Made by a program: the position numbers and the translations under genes. Shown in pieces: positions 17,288-25,745 of a stretch of DNA of 40,039 nucleotides (its first letter is position 1; every line of letters starts with the position of its first letter). This stretch comes from an uncultured Bacteroidota bacterium (GTDB lineage Bacteria > Bacteroidota > Bacteroidia > Chitinophagales > Chitinophagaceae), in contig CAIVEH010000092.1 in NCBI GenBank assembly GCA_903904855.1, forward strand, positions 1-40,039, given 5' to 3'. The notes under the pieces were generated by a model that made no database searches, was not told the DNA's origin, and saw nothing but the letters and a program-made list of their open reading frames with translations.

Positions 17288-17983
17288 TTAGGGCTTTATA
17301 TACTCCCTATAATTATCCCTGATCCAGGCTTTCATTTCCAGGTCTGACACTGAGCGGGCATAGGCATAATCCATCGGATAGATTTTCATAAACTGCAGTA
17401 GGGAATCCCCTTTTAATCCGGTAAGGGTGGTTACGAGTTCAGGTTTGTAACGGGAGTCAATAAACTTCTGCTCCATATCTTTTTGAAAAGTGGCTTTAAA
17501 TCTTTTGTTTCGTTTATAGCTTCTTGATAGTCTTTGCACAGGAGCACCTATTAACCCGCTAACCACCAGCCCGCCATTCGTACTTACTTTTGGATTAATT
17601 TTTTTCTTGTTCAGTTCCTGGCTGTAGAGGGTAGTCATTTCGATCGAGTCTTTCTGGAACTTTGTCAGCTCGTGTACCGTATATTCGGGCAATCTCACCG
17701 AAATAGGCAACAACTCCACTCCCATATCCGAATAGGAACTTACAGTTTTCTGAATAGTGTGAAAACCATTGTAGGAAAAGCTGAGGATATCTCCAATGGT
17801 TGCACTGAGACTGAAATTTCCCTCAATGTCCGTCTGCACAGATTGCCCGTTTGCCAGGTTCTGCACGGTAACCATGTACATCGGCTTATAAGTTTCACCA
17901 TTCAATACAATACCCTTCAGTATTTGTCCATAAACACTGATTGTTGTTACCAATAAGATTATTGAAAGTAATAACTGCTTCAA
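17288..17983 (-). CDS. Exported protein with carboxypeptidase-regulatory-like domain
   Basis: A 231-residue exported protein. The signal peptide is residues 1-20 (LLLSIILLVTTISVYGQ). Residues 20-100 form a carboxypeptidase-regulatory-like beta domain: GIVLNGETYKPMYMVTVQN, then TDIEGNFSLSATIGDILSFS and a YNGFHTI strand. This domain is widespread in Bacteroidota, at the front of TonB-dependent receptors and in small envelope proteins. The C-terminal half is basic and helical, with no family I can name. The start is TTG at 17981-17983; an upstream in-frame stop and the lack of an ATG exclude a longer protein. It lies between the S41 peptidase and the toxin-antitoxin pair on the same strand, with 160-base or smaller gaps. 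Confidence 0.75.
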   Translation of the reverse strand: MKQLLLSIILLVTTISVYGQILKGIVLNGETYKPMYMVTVQNLANGQSVQTDIEGNFSLSATIGDILSFSYNGFHTIQKTVSSYSDMGVELLPISVRLPEYTVHELTKFQKDSIEMTTLYSQELNKKKINPKVSTNGGLVVSGLIGAPVQRLSRSYKRNKRFKATFQKDMEQKFIDSRYKPELVTTLTGLKGDSLLQFMKIYPMDYAYARSVSDLEMKAWIRDNYREYIKP

Positions 17984-18074
17984 CAGGGGGATAATATATT
18001 ATGTAAAACTAAAAAACATCGGCAAGCATCCAATTAACCGGTTTGTTTTTGGGAATTATTTAAGAGAAAGGATC

Positions 18075-18458
18075 CTACCAAAAGCATCTGACAGGATAAT
18101 TCTTGAATTGGCTATCTGTTGTCAGGACAGTTAAATCGTTTGTTAGTGCTTGGGCAATTATTATTCTGTCGAAAGGATCTTTGTGAACTAAATCGAGTTT
18201 TAAAAGAGAATATAAATTTTCTATTTCTACTGGGAGAATTACAATGTCATTTCTATTTAAAAAATCAAAAATTTTGTTGAATCCAATTTTAAGCTCAAGT
18301 TTTCCATTTTGCGATTTAATAGCTATTTCCCAAAGACTTGCTATGCTTTAAAAACAATCATTATCAATGTCAACAATTACCTTTGCCACATTTTTTGGTA
18401 GCATTTTATCATTCTCGCTGAACCATATAAAAGTATGGGTATCCAGAAGATAATTCAT
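18075..18458 (-). pseudogene. VapC-type PIN-domain toxin with an in-frame stop codon
   Basis: A PIN-domain ribonuclease toxin of the VapC / COG3744 type, 127 codons. It starts MNYLLDTHTFIWFSENDK (first acidic residue D6), continues DNDCF-stop-SIASLWEIAIKSQNGKLELK, and ends LDLVHKDPFDRIIIAQALTN ... LTVLTTDSQFKNYPVRCFW. The acidic cluster of the fold (D6, E in LWEIA, D in DPFDR, TDS) is retained. Codon 37 (18348-18350 on the plus strand, tta) is TAA. Everything on both sides reads normally in one frame, so this is a single nonsense change rather than general decay. Its ATG overlaps the antitoxin stop by one base (TAATG), the usual coupled layout. Without readthrough the toxin is inactive, unless translation restarts downstream, which would lose the first active-site residue. 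Confidence 0.85.
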
Positions 18459-18661
18459 TAAATGTAATCTTTAAATTCCTCCAATGGTTCGTCAAAATCG
18501 GGGGCCATTTTAAATACACCTTTTAATCCACCCAACTGTCGTTCCTTAACTTTTTTTTCTGGCCTGTGCTTCTGTTCCAGAAAGGCAACAAAATCTGCTA
18601 CTTCGGATTTGAGATTTTCTGGCAATGCAGTAATGTGAGAGATTAATGCGGCATCAGACAT
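18458..18661 (-). CDS. DUF2281/VapB-like antitoxin
   Basis: A 67-residue small protein that fits the antitoxin partner of PIN toxins. The N-terminal half reads ALISHITALPENLKSEVADF VAFLEQKH, as in the DUF2281 family. A basic linker (RPEKKVKERQ) follows, and the C-terminus GLKGVFKMAPDFDEPLEEF is the usual toxin-binding tail with a FDEPLEEFKDY motif. The stop codon overlaps the first base of the toxin ATG. The antitoxin is intact while the toxin has a stop, a state expected when a toxin is lost first. It is likely autoregulated like other type II systems (family knowledge); no operator was identified. Confidence 0.85.
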   Translation of the reverse strand: MSDAALISHITALPENLKSEVADFVAFLEQKHRPEKKVKERQLGGLKGVFKMAPDFDEPLEEFKDYI

Positions 18662-18707
18662 TGTTTTTATTTTTTATTAATTACAAAAATAAGATTTTTT
18701 TTAGTAT

Positions 18708-20798
18708 TTATTCTAATACAAATGCCCCATCCTCGCTGATGCAATGAACCAGTACCCCTGTTTTTGCAAACTCCTTCTTAAATCGTTGCTGCTGTCTGCG
18801 GCTGTAATTATTGCCTATGATTATAAGAGATGGTGAGAATATACGCTGTAATACTCTTGCTTCAATTTTACCAGTAAAGTTTACTACAAGGTAATCGGTA
18901 TGGAAACGGATTGAAGTGTCAACTACAGTATTAAGAATTAGAACACTCTTACCATTAATGGATACGATTTCCCGGGGGGCCGTACTATCCTCTCTCCATG
19001 CCTGCCTGTCCGGTAGGTGAACCCGCCACCCTATATGGGATGGCTTTATTATATAGTCTGCCTTTTTCTGTGAGCCTGTATCTTTATATAAAACTGCATA
19101 ATCGCCCCCTTTAATTAGTTCTATATGATTAGCCTTACCTGTATTATAAACTATAAGCCTGTGCTGGTGCATCCTGCTCCATTGGCCTTTACAAAAACAC
19201 AGCAGTAACAGGCAGGCCGCCATAGTTCCGGTAAACAAAGCCGGCTTGTTCTTTTTCATCAAAAACACAGCAATACCTGAAATCAGGAAATAAATAAATA
19301 CCATTTCAGCTCCGGTAAGCATTATAAACCTGAAGGATACAGGGTTGCAACTTTGCAGCCAGGTAACGATCCTGTCGAACCGGGTTACAATCCAGATAGT
19401 GCAGGTACCGATGACTTTAGCACCGACAGGTATCCCACTCAATGCTATTATGGCCATACTCATATACAGCACCAGGCTCATGAAAAGGTAGGCAGCTACA
19501 TTGGCAACTATAAACAGGAGTGGGAAAATATGAAAATAATAAACCACCAGGGGCGCCACAAGTATCTCGGCTGAGATACTTGCGACTATTGCGCTCCATA
19601 ATCCTTTTGTAATCTTATGGGCAGGCGAGAGCCATTTATATACCGGATTATAAAAAATTATAAGCGATAAAACAGCCACAAAAGATAACTGGAAGCCCAC
19701 CGAAAACAGCCACATGGGTTGTGCGCAAAGCAGTAGGAAGGCTGTTGCCAGCAGCTGATTCAGGCTGTTATTGCTTTTCTGAAGCATAATGCCACCGGCT
19801 AGCAATGAAAACATAACAGCGGCCCTTATGGCAGATGGATTGGCGCCGGCCATCATTACATAAAACCAAACCAGTGGCAGCGCAATGGCATACTTTATCC
19901 ACAGGTGTTTTTTAAGCTTCAGCCACCAAAGCAGCAAAGAGATAGCAAAAAAGAAAACAGCTACATTGCCACCAGAAATGGCTATGATATGCACAATTCC
20001 GGTCTCGGAATACGACTGTAGTAATTCCTCGTCCAGGTTTACCTCATCGCCAAGCAACATTGCCTGGAGCAGGCCCCTGGTTTTGGGTTCGGGCAGGTAT
20101 AGAGCCAGTTGAGCCATGCACCATTCATGCACCCGGTCGATAAATGGTGTGCTCAGTGGATCATGAGTTGCAAGTAGCCTTGTATCGTTCACAGAACAAA
20201 ACTGCTGGTAGCATATGTTATTACGCCTGCAATATGCTGCATAGTCGAACTCGAATGGATTACCTGCATTTTTTATAGGCTGCCAGTCGCCGGGAACAAA
20301 TAATGTATCCCCCTTATGCAGTAGCATAGGGAACCTGTCTTTGAAAAGATAAAGGAATGCTTTTCCTGTAGTCGGTCTGACTTTACCCGAATCAACACAA
20401 CTGATTACTGACACCTTCAGTTTCCATGTATTTTCTTTTTCAGCTGGCGCATCTGATATACGTACAAGGTAGGATTTTGTTTTGCTTACATCTCTTCCAA
20501 ACCAAGCCGTATTATTCCTTATATCACTTATGTTTGATATTGAATAGCCACAAAGCAACAGAAGGATCGAGATCAGTAAAAATTGAACCAATGCAGATAT
20601 CCCTTTGCTTTTTTCCAACAACACAAATACCAGATATACAAGCAACAACACGACTGCAAAAATTAATGATGCGGTGCCTGAAAGATTGAAAAACCATGAA
20701 CGGTCGTAACTTAAAATGCCTGCTGCAAAAGGCAACAAAATCCGGAAAAATGGGGCTGTTTCCCAGAAATATGCTTTATGGAGCGGCCATCGTTTCAT
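18708..20798 (-). CDS. comEC: ComEC/Rec2 family competence protein
   Basis: A 696-residue polytopic inner-membrane protein of the ComEC/Rec2 family, which forms the channel for single-stranded DNA uptake in natural transformation. The N-terminus has several membrane helices, then a soluble OB-like region with LKVSVISCVDSGKVRP and KGDTLFVPGDWQPIKNAGNP, matching DUF4131. The competence domain starts at about 225 (ETGIVHIIAISGGNVAVFFF, the family HLLAxSGxH-type signature) and continues with GANPSAIRAAVMFSLL and further helices. The C-terminus is a short soluble beta region rather than a full metallo-beta-lactamase domain, which is common in Bacteroidota ComEC. It is first in a minus-strand run with the antitoxin pair 46 bases downstream. 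A promoter-like TATCTTTA lies upstream on the minus strand. Confidence 0.9.
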   Translation of the reverse strand: MKRWPLHKAYFWETAPFFRILLPFAAGILSYDRSWFFNLSGTASLIFAVVLLLVYLVFVLLEKSKGISALVQFLLISILLLLCGYSISNISDIRNNTAWFGRDVSKTKSYLVRISDAPAEKENTWKLKVSVISCVDSGKVRPTTGKAFLYLFKDRFPMLLHKGDTLFVPGDWQPIKNAGNPFEFDYAAYCRRNNICYQQFCSVNDTRLLATHDPLSTPFIDRVHEWCMAQLALYLPEPKTRGLLQAMLLGDEVNLDEELLQSYSETGIVHIIAISGGNVAVFFFAISLLLWWLKLKKHLWIKYAIALPLVWFYVMMAGANPSAIRAAVMFSLLAGGIMLQKSNNSLNQLLATAFLLLCAQPMWLFSVGFQLSFVAVLSLIIFYNPVYKWLSPAHKITKGLWSAIVASISAEILVAPLVVYYFHIFPLLFIVANVAAYLFMSLVLYMSMAIIALSGIPVGAKVIGTCTIWIVTRFDRIVTWLQSCNPVSFRFIMLTGAEMVFIYFLISGIAVFLMKKNKPALFTGTMAACLLLLCFCKGQWSRMHQHRLIVYNTGKANHIELIKGGDYAVLYKDTGSQKKADYIIKPSHIGWRVHLPDRQAWREDSTAPREIVSINGKSVLILNTVVDTSIRFHTDYLVVNFTGKIEARVLQRIFSPSLIIIGNNYSRRQQQRFKKEFAKTGVLVHCISEDGAFVLE

Positions 20799-20830
20799 GG
20801 GAAGCTATAACTAAAGATATACATTTAACC

Positions 20831-20859
20831 TTGCGAAGGTATTAAATTCTTTATCTTTA
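20831..20859 (+). promoter_or_regulatory. Candidate promoter of the truncated aspartic protease gene
   Basis: TTG at 20831-20833 and TATCTTTA at 20852-20859 are 18 bases apart; the last base differs from TAnnTTTG. The ATG is at 20864, only 5 bases after the box, so a transcript from here would have almost no leader. Confidence 0.3.
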
Positions 20860-20863
20860 AAAT

Positions 20864-21136
20864 ATGGGACTAATATCCGCTGATTTAACTCTGGCCAATC
20901 CTTTGAAAGATGAACTACAGCCAATAATGGCCAAGGCGGTTGTAGATACAGGTGCATTATTCCTTTGTATCCCGGCTCTATTATATAGTAAGAATAAAAT
21001 ATCACTCAGGAAAAATACGATTCTTATAATATTGCTTTTTGCCGGTTATTTATCGTTAGCACATGAGAAAAAAGAAGTGAAGTCAATTTTTCCGTTTTCG
21101 GAAATTAATAATAACCTACAACTCCTTCCTCATTAG
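20864..21136 (+). pseudogene. Truncated clan AA aspartic protease
   Basis: The first 37 residues (MGLISADLTLANPLKDELQP...AVVDTGALFLCIP) match the start of a small bacterial retropepsin-like aspartic protease family that normally runs about 120 residues and whose catalytic aspartate sits in VDTGA (D28 here). After residue 37 (about base 20975) the sequence leaves the family: the frame continues as ALLYSKNKISLRKN and a hydrophobic stretch TILIILLFAGYLSLAHE, then 20 more residues. No other frame restores the family pattern. The gene is therefore probably a truncated remnant joined to unrelated sequence, though a short stable peptide is not excluded. Its 3' end overlaps the convergent GNAT gene by 21 bases. 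Confidence 0.6.
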
Positions 21137-21634
21137 TACATCAGTCTGCAAATCATCGCCAAGCAGAAAAGGATGCGACCCGCATAGCTGGAATCCCCAT
21201 TGCCTGTAAAAACTTACTGCTTTATGATTCAGTTCCCAGACACCCAGCCACAGCACATCATGACCACGGCTTTTTGCAAAATCAATACAGTACTCCATTA
21301 ACGCTGCACCTGCCTTCCTGCCCTGGTATTCCTGCAGCACATAGATCCTTTCAAGTTCCAGAGGTTTATCAGCAACAATATCCGGCTCCCTGTTGGCGCG
21401 CAATTTTGCATATCCCGCAAGCCTGCCAGCATACCCTGCCAACAAAAAATAATTATCCTCATCAAGCAACTCCCGGGTCACGTTCTCCAGGCTCATTACC
21501 TCAGCCAGGTATTTATCCATGTCCTCTTTTCTGTTCTGCGATCCGAATGTATCACTGAAGGTTGTAGCGCTCAAAGCCGTGAGCAATTCCGCATCCCCGA
21601 TAGTAGCCCTGGTTATTGCAATTTCATTAGCCAT
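21116..21634 (-). CDS. GNAT family N-acetyltransferase
   Basis: A 172-residue cytoplasmic acetyltransferase. The N-terminus ITRATIGDAELLTALSATTF is the usual first strand and helix. Motif A is IYVLQEYQGRKAGAALMEYC at about residues 93-112, and the final strand is SFYRQWGFQLCGSHPFLLGD. It resembles the RimI/spermidine-acetyltransferase branch (family of the EAVxFYxxxGF type), but the substrate is not predictable. It is monocistronic and convergent with the protease remnant on its 3' side; its promoter region faces the pruA promoter. Confidence 0.88.
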   Translation of the reverse strand: MANEIAITRATIGDAELLTALSATTFSDTFGSQNRKEDMDKYLAEVMSLENVTRELLDEDNYFLLAGYAGRLAGYAKLRANREPDIVADKPLELERIYVLQEYQGRKAGAALMEYCIDFAKSRGHDVLWLGVWELNHKAVSFYRQWGFQLCGSHPFLLGDDLQTDVLMRKEL

Positions 21635-21820
21635 CCTGCAAAATTAGCATACGGCTGCATAACTGTCGTGTTGGTTCAGCTAAGTTAATCGCTTCCCAAT
21701 TATAGCATTGATTTTTGGCCTTGCCGCTCCTGCTGACTGGCAAATCATGGCAAATATAATTATGCGAATATTTGAAAGGCTCCTTCTTCTTTTCTTACTT
21801 ACCTTTTTGCCGTTATTGAC

Positions 21821-21828
21821 TACCTTTG
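21821..21828 (+). promoter_or_regulatory. Bacteroidota -7 box, pruA
   Basis: TACCTTTG is a perfect TAnnTTTG match, 30 bases before the chosen ATG at 21859. No clear -33 TTTG at the normal distance. The box lies partly inside a theoretical longer reading frame, which supports the later start. Confidence 0.5.
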
Positions 21829-21858
21829 CAGCCGATTAACAATTATAAAGCAAACATA

Positions 21859-23493
21859 ATGAATAACGCTTATTTTGATTTTGCAGAACCAAAGAATGAA
21901 CCGGTACTAAGTTATGCTCCCGGCAGTCATGAACGTAAAGCTTTAAAGGCTGCGCTTGCCGAACTGAAAGGCCAGGTGCGTGATATACCTATGTATATTG
22001 ATGGAAAGGAAGTGCGCGGAGAGGTGAAAAGAGAAATCCGCCCACCGCATGAGAAGGGACATTTGCTGGGCCATTTTTATCCATCGAACGAAGAAAATGT
22101 ACACGATGCCATTGATGCTGCATTATCAGTAAGGGAAACATGGGCAGCACTTAGCTGGGAGCACCGTGCTGCCATCTTTATGAAAGCCGCCGACCTGCTC
22201 GCTACCAAGTACCGCCTCCGTATGAATGCTGCCACCATGCTGGGCCAGAGCAAAAACGCTTACCAGGCCGAGATCGACAGCGCATGCGAACTCATAGATT
22301 TCCTCAGGTTCAATGTATACTTCCTCAGCCAGATTTATAAACAACAGCCTATATCGCCACAGGGCATGAATAACCGCATGGAGTACCGCCCGCTTGAGGG
22401 TTTTGTACTGGCGGTTACCCCTTTCAACTTTACAGCCATTGGCGGCAACCTGCCTACTGCTCCCGCCATGTGCGGCAATGTGGTGGTATGGAAACCAGCC
22501 AACACGCAGGTATATTCGGCCAGTGTATTTATGGAGATACTTAAAGAAGCCGGCCTGCCCGATGGCGTTATTAACCTCATCTATCCTTCAGGCCCTGTAC
22601 TGGGCGAGATATGCTATGCACATCCTTATTTTGCAGGGGTGCATTTTACGGGCTCTACAGGAGTATTCCAGAGCATGTGGAAGAGCATAGGCAACAACAT
22701 AGCCCGCTACAAATCTTACCCCCGCATAGTGGGTGAAACCGGTGGTAAGGATTTTGTGTTTGTTCACCCATCGGCCAATGCAGATGCAGTAGTAGCAGGC
22801 CTTGCCCGTGGCGCCTTCGAATACCAGGGTCAGAAATGCTCCGCCGCATCGCGCGCCTACCTGCCCGCCAACCTTGCCACAGAAATAAAGGAAAAACTGG
22901 TGAAAGAACTCAAGACCATGAAAATGGGCATAGTAGATGATTTCACCAACTTCATCAACGCAGTTATCGACGAGGCTTCCTTCGACAATATCAAGCGTTA
23001 TATTGATAATGTAGCCGATAGCAACGGCGCTGCCAGCATACTCTGCGGCGGCAAATGCGATAAATCGAAAGGCTATTTTGTAGAACCAACGGTTATCGAA
23101 ACCACCGATCCATCGTATGTGTCTATGTGCGAAGAAATTTTCGGCCCTGTGCTTACAATTTATGTATACGAGCCCGATAACTGGATACAGGAACTCGAAG
23201 TTCTCGACAGCACATCGCCATATGCACTTACCGGCGCCATATTTGCCCACGACCGCCATGCAATAGAGTACATGACAAAAGCCCTCGTAAACAGCGCCGG
23301 CAACTTCTATATCAACGACAAGCCCACCGGCGCAGTAGTAGGCCAGCAGCCATTCGGCGGCGCACGCGCATCTGGCACCAACGATAAAGCAGGCTCAATC
23401 CTGAATCTCTACCGCTGGCTGAGTGCCCGCACTATCAAAGAAACCTTTGTGCCTGTAGAAGATTACAGGTACTCATTCCATAAAGAAGATTAA
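21859..23493 (+). CDS. pruA: L-glutamate gamma-semialdehyde dehydrogenase (1-pyrroline-5-carboxylate dehydrogenase)
   Basis: Oxidises L-glutamate-5-semialdehyde to glutamate with NAD, the second step of proline degradation; cytoplasmic. The start at ATG 21859 gives 544 residues. The frame is open 11 codons further to 21826, but the -7 box sits there and homologous proteins begin like MNNAYFDFAEPKNEPVLSY. Aldehyde dehydrogenase features: the NAD-binding stretch VTPFNFTAIGG (about 195), VVWKPANTQVYSA, HFTGSTGVF near 270, the general-base region VGETGGKD near 300, and the catalytic cysteine in EYQGQKCSAASRAY near 338. It ends with a normal FGGARASGTNDKAG block. GC content is visibly higher than in its neighbours, in line with a highly expressed housekeeping gene. 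No proline dehydrogenase gene is near. Confidence 0.93.
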   Translation: MNNAYFDFAEPKNEPVLSYAPGSHERKALKAALAELKGQVRDIPMYIDGKEVRGEVKREIRPPHEKGHLLGHFYPSNEENVHDAIDAALSVRETWAALSWEHRAAIFMKAADLLATKYRLRMNAATMLGQSKNAYQAEIDSACELIDFLRFNVYFLSQIYKQQPISPQGMNNRMEYRPLEGFVLAVTPFNFTAIGGNLPTAPAMCGNVVVWKPANTQVYSASVFMEILKEAGLPDGVINLIYPSGPVLGEICYAHPYFAGVHFTGSTGVFQSMWKSIGNNIARYKSYPRIVGETGGKDFVFVHPSANADAVVAGLARGAFEYQGQKCSAASRAYLPANLATEIKEKLVKELKTMKMGIVDDFTNFINAVIDEASFDNIKRYIDNVADSNGAASILCGGKCDKSKGYFVEPTVIETTDPSYVSMCEEIFGPVLTIYVYEPDNWIQELEVLDSTSPYALTGAIFAHDRHAIEYMTKALVNSAGNFYINDKPTGAVVGQQPFGGARASGTNDKAGSILNLYRWLSARTIKETFVPVEDYRYSFHKED

Positions 23494-23529
23494 TCTGCAG
23501 GGATTACCCCAGAAAATTGAAGTTGCAAT

Positions 23530-23571
23530 AAAGCCTGATCCATTTTAGAGGATCAGGCTTTATTGTTTTTA
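23530..23571 (+). terminator. Rho-independent terminator of pruA
   Basis: AAGCCTGATCC and GGATCAGGCTT form an 11-bp perfect stem (plus an A-T extension) around an 8-base loop, followed by a T-rich tract. It lies 36 bases after the pruA stop. Confidence 0.85.
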
Positions 23572-23760
23572 TCTGGCCGAAGAAGCGATTGCATCAATCT
23601 GGTAAGGATTGCTATGCGGTCAACTAATAATCAGGAATTTTATTTAGACAGACTGAATCCGTATAATTGCACCTATTGAGCTGAGGGGCTCAGCTAAACA
23701 CAGTCTTACAAAAGAGTATTCCCTTAAAATAATTTCCTTTTTAAGAAGGAATGTCGCACA

Positions 23761-25692
23761 TTACCCGAATTTATTGATCCACATTACTCCGTTCTTGCTA
23801 TCATATTTATCAAGCAGGCCTTTGCTGTATAGGTTGTAAAGCAACTCTGATGCTTCGTCATTTGTACTATTGCTGAGAAGTGCAAATTCCCTGGTAGTCA
23901 TTGTATGAAAGTGGGTAAACAGACTTTTAGGGTCCGCGTCTATTGCTTCCTTTTTGGCATCAGGTATCAGCTTGTAAATGATATCTTCGAAATGCTCGTA
24001 TGGCTGATACCCCCTGATAGTAAACTGATCATTTTCTCTGCCCCTGAAGAACAAGGTCGGGAAACTCTTTACGCCTGATTCTTCGGCCATAAGCAGGTCG
24101 TCATGAAACAATTGTTTTGCCTTGCCATTGAAATCTCTTAGTAACCTCGCAGAATCCAACCCTATTTCAAAAGCAGCCTTTTCCAGGAACTGCCACCTGA
24201 TGATATTCTTTTTTTCAAGGAACACCATTTCCTTTATTCGCCGTAAAAATAATACGGCTTTGTCGGTATCCTGCATCTGTGCTGCTTTAAACGCAATAGA
24301 GGGTGGATAAGATGATGGCAGAGGATCATCTTCCCATATGTCGCCGTCCAGAGGCATTTCATAAGCAATACACACCTCTTCCCAATGCTTCGCAGCATCC
24401 GAAGGCTGCTGTATTTTCCCCTTGTTATGATTATCCCATGAGGGCAAAAGCCCGCCCATCCTGTATTCTATATTGATGTACCTACCGTATTCAAGTGTCA
24501 GTTTTCGCAACAATGGTTGTATGATCCAGCATGTGGAACAGATAGGGTCTGTGAAATAAAGTACCTGGATAGGTTTATTCCGGCCTGCTATACTGGAGTC
24601 TTCTTTAGTAGGTATCAGCGGAACCGGTATATCGTCATCGTCCTGATTTTGCGGATTTAAAAACATTTCTTTCAGCTCCCTGCCCAGGTGAATGTGTTTC
24701 GAAACATCGGCCGACCTTATATTGTAATACCTGGTAAACGCGTCTTCCAGCCTTTCACAATAGTCGAGGCATAGCGCAAGTATTTTTGCATCAATAAGTG
24801 CATTTGTAGTGCCTGCGCTTGTAAATGGCAGTGCCTGGTGGGCGGCGTCGCCAATCAATACCACGTTTTGTTTATGAAAAGTGGGCAGCAGATCAAAATC
24901 CCGGGTGTTCCATATGTAACTGTTATTGAAATCATTCCCTTCAAGGACTTCTTTAACAACTGGTGGAAAATCTTTAAGCAATTCAAAACAGAAGGCTTTC
25001 AGTTCTTCTGGGGTTCCGTGTGGTTTGTCTGATATTGTTGGGTCAAACTGCATAAACCATACATAATCTGATTCTGATGCAGGTATCATGCCAAATGCTA
25101 GCCCATTGTGTTTATGCTGAAACTTAATGAACTCGTTTGGTCTGTTCTCTGATTGCGTCTTTATATTAACTGCAATTCCTACCACTTCCTTTACCTGAAC
25201 GGGTGTGAATTTAACCGTGCCATATATTTGCTCCCTCACTTTAGAGTTGCTGCCATCGGCTCCAACAAAAATATCGCCATATTCTGTTTCCCCGTTTGTA
25301 AATACGGCCGCCTTCACCTTGCCATCTTCATAATTGAAATGCGAAAATGTCCTGCCTGCTTTAATTAACTCAGGAGGTAGCTGATGGTATAAGAACCGTA
25401 TAAGGTCCACTCTTTTCATACATTGCCACGATTCAAGTTTTAGACGTTTTATTTCTTTCCCGTCCGGTCGTCTTAAACTGAATGAATCTGTAGGTGTGCC
25501 TGGCAAACTGACTTTGCTATCCGAATTAAGTTCTTCAAGTATGGACAGCCCGTCGCTATGCATAAGGAAGGCATGTCCGATCAATGATATACCTGCTGAG
25601 CGCTCAAATACCACAACTTCGAAATTCCTTTTCCTTAATTGAATACCTAAACTCAGTCCGGCAATGCCACCACCTATAATAACGACCTTCAT
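23761..25692 (-). CDS. FAD-dependent monooxygenase fused to a DsbA/thioredoxin-like domain
   Basis: A 643-residue two-domain protein. Residues 1-375 are a group A flavin monooxygenase: the FAD dinucleotide fold VVIIGGGIAGLSLGIQLRKR at 3-22 with FERSAG, the DG motif VGADGSNSKVRE, and the GD motif VVLIGDAAHQALPFTSAGTT. An acidic linker (NQDDDDIP) leads to residues 400-580, a DsbA-family thioredoxin fold of the PF13743/SpxH type: VLYFTDPICSTCWIIQPLLR with a CxxC (CSTC), a helical insert, and a cis-proline segment SGVKSFPTLFFRG. The last 60 residues (MTTREFALLSNST...LYSKGLLDKYDSK) resemble a small winged-helix tail. No frameshift joins the halves, so the fusion is genuine in this sequence. The gene is 53 bases downstream of the aminotransferase, probably one operon. 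The substrate is unknown. Confidence 0.85.
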   Translation of the reverse strand: MKVVIIGGGIAGLSLGIQLRKRNFEVVVFERSAGISLIGHAFLMHSDGLSILEELNSDSKVSLPGTPTDSFSLRRPDGKEIKRLKLESWQCMKRVDLIRFLYHQLPPELIKAGRTFSHFNYEDGKVKAAVFTNGETEYGDIFVGADGSNSKVREQIYGTVKFTPVQVKEVVGIAVNIKTQSENRPNEFIKFQHKHNGLAFGMIPASESDYVWFMQFDPTISDKPHGTPEELKAFCFELLKDFPPVVKEVLEGNDFNNSYIWNTRDFDLLPTFHKQNVVLIGDAAHQALPFTSAGTTNALIDAKILALCLDYCERLEDAFTRYYNIRSADVSKHIHLGRELKEMFLNPQNQDDDDIPVPLIPTKEDSSIAGRNKPIQVLYFTDPICSTCWIIQPLLRKLTLEYGRYINIEYRMGGLLPSWDNHNKGKIQQPSDAAKHWEEVCIAYEMPLDGDIWEDDPLPSSYPPSIAFKAAQMQDTDKAVLFLRRIKEMVFLEKKNIIRWQFLEKAAFEIGLDSARLLRDFNGKAKQLFHDDLLMAEESGVKSFPTLFFRGRENDQFTIRGYQPYEHFEDIIYKLIPDAKKEAIDADPKSLFTHFHTMTTREFALLSNSTNDEASELLYNLYSKGLLDKYDSKNGVMWINKFG

Positions 25693-25745
25693 GTATATTA
25701 GTATTTTGGACCGGAATTTTGGTTGCGGTCAGTTTATAATTGTAT

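Noticed and set aside
22588..23259. Long minus-strand frame opposite pruA (223 codons)
   Set aside because: It lies inside pruA on the other strand and shows no protein-family features; it follows from the GC-rich codon use of pruA.
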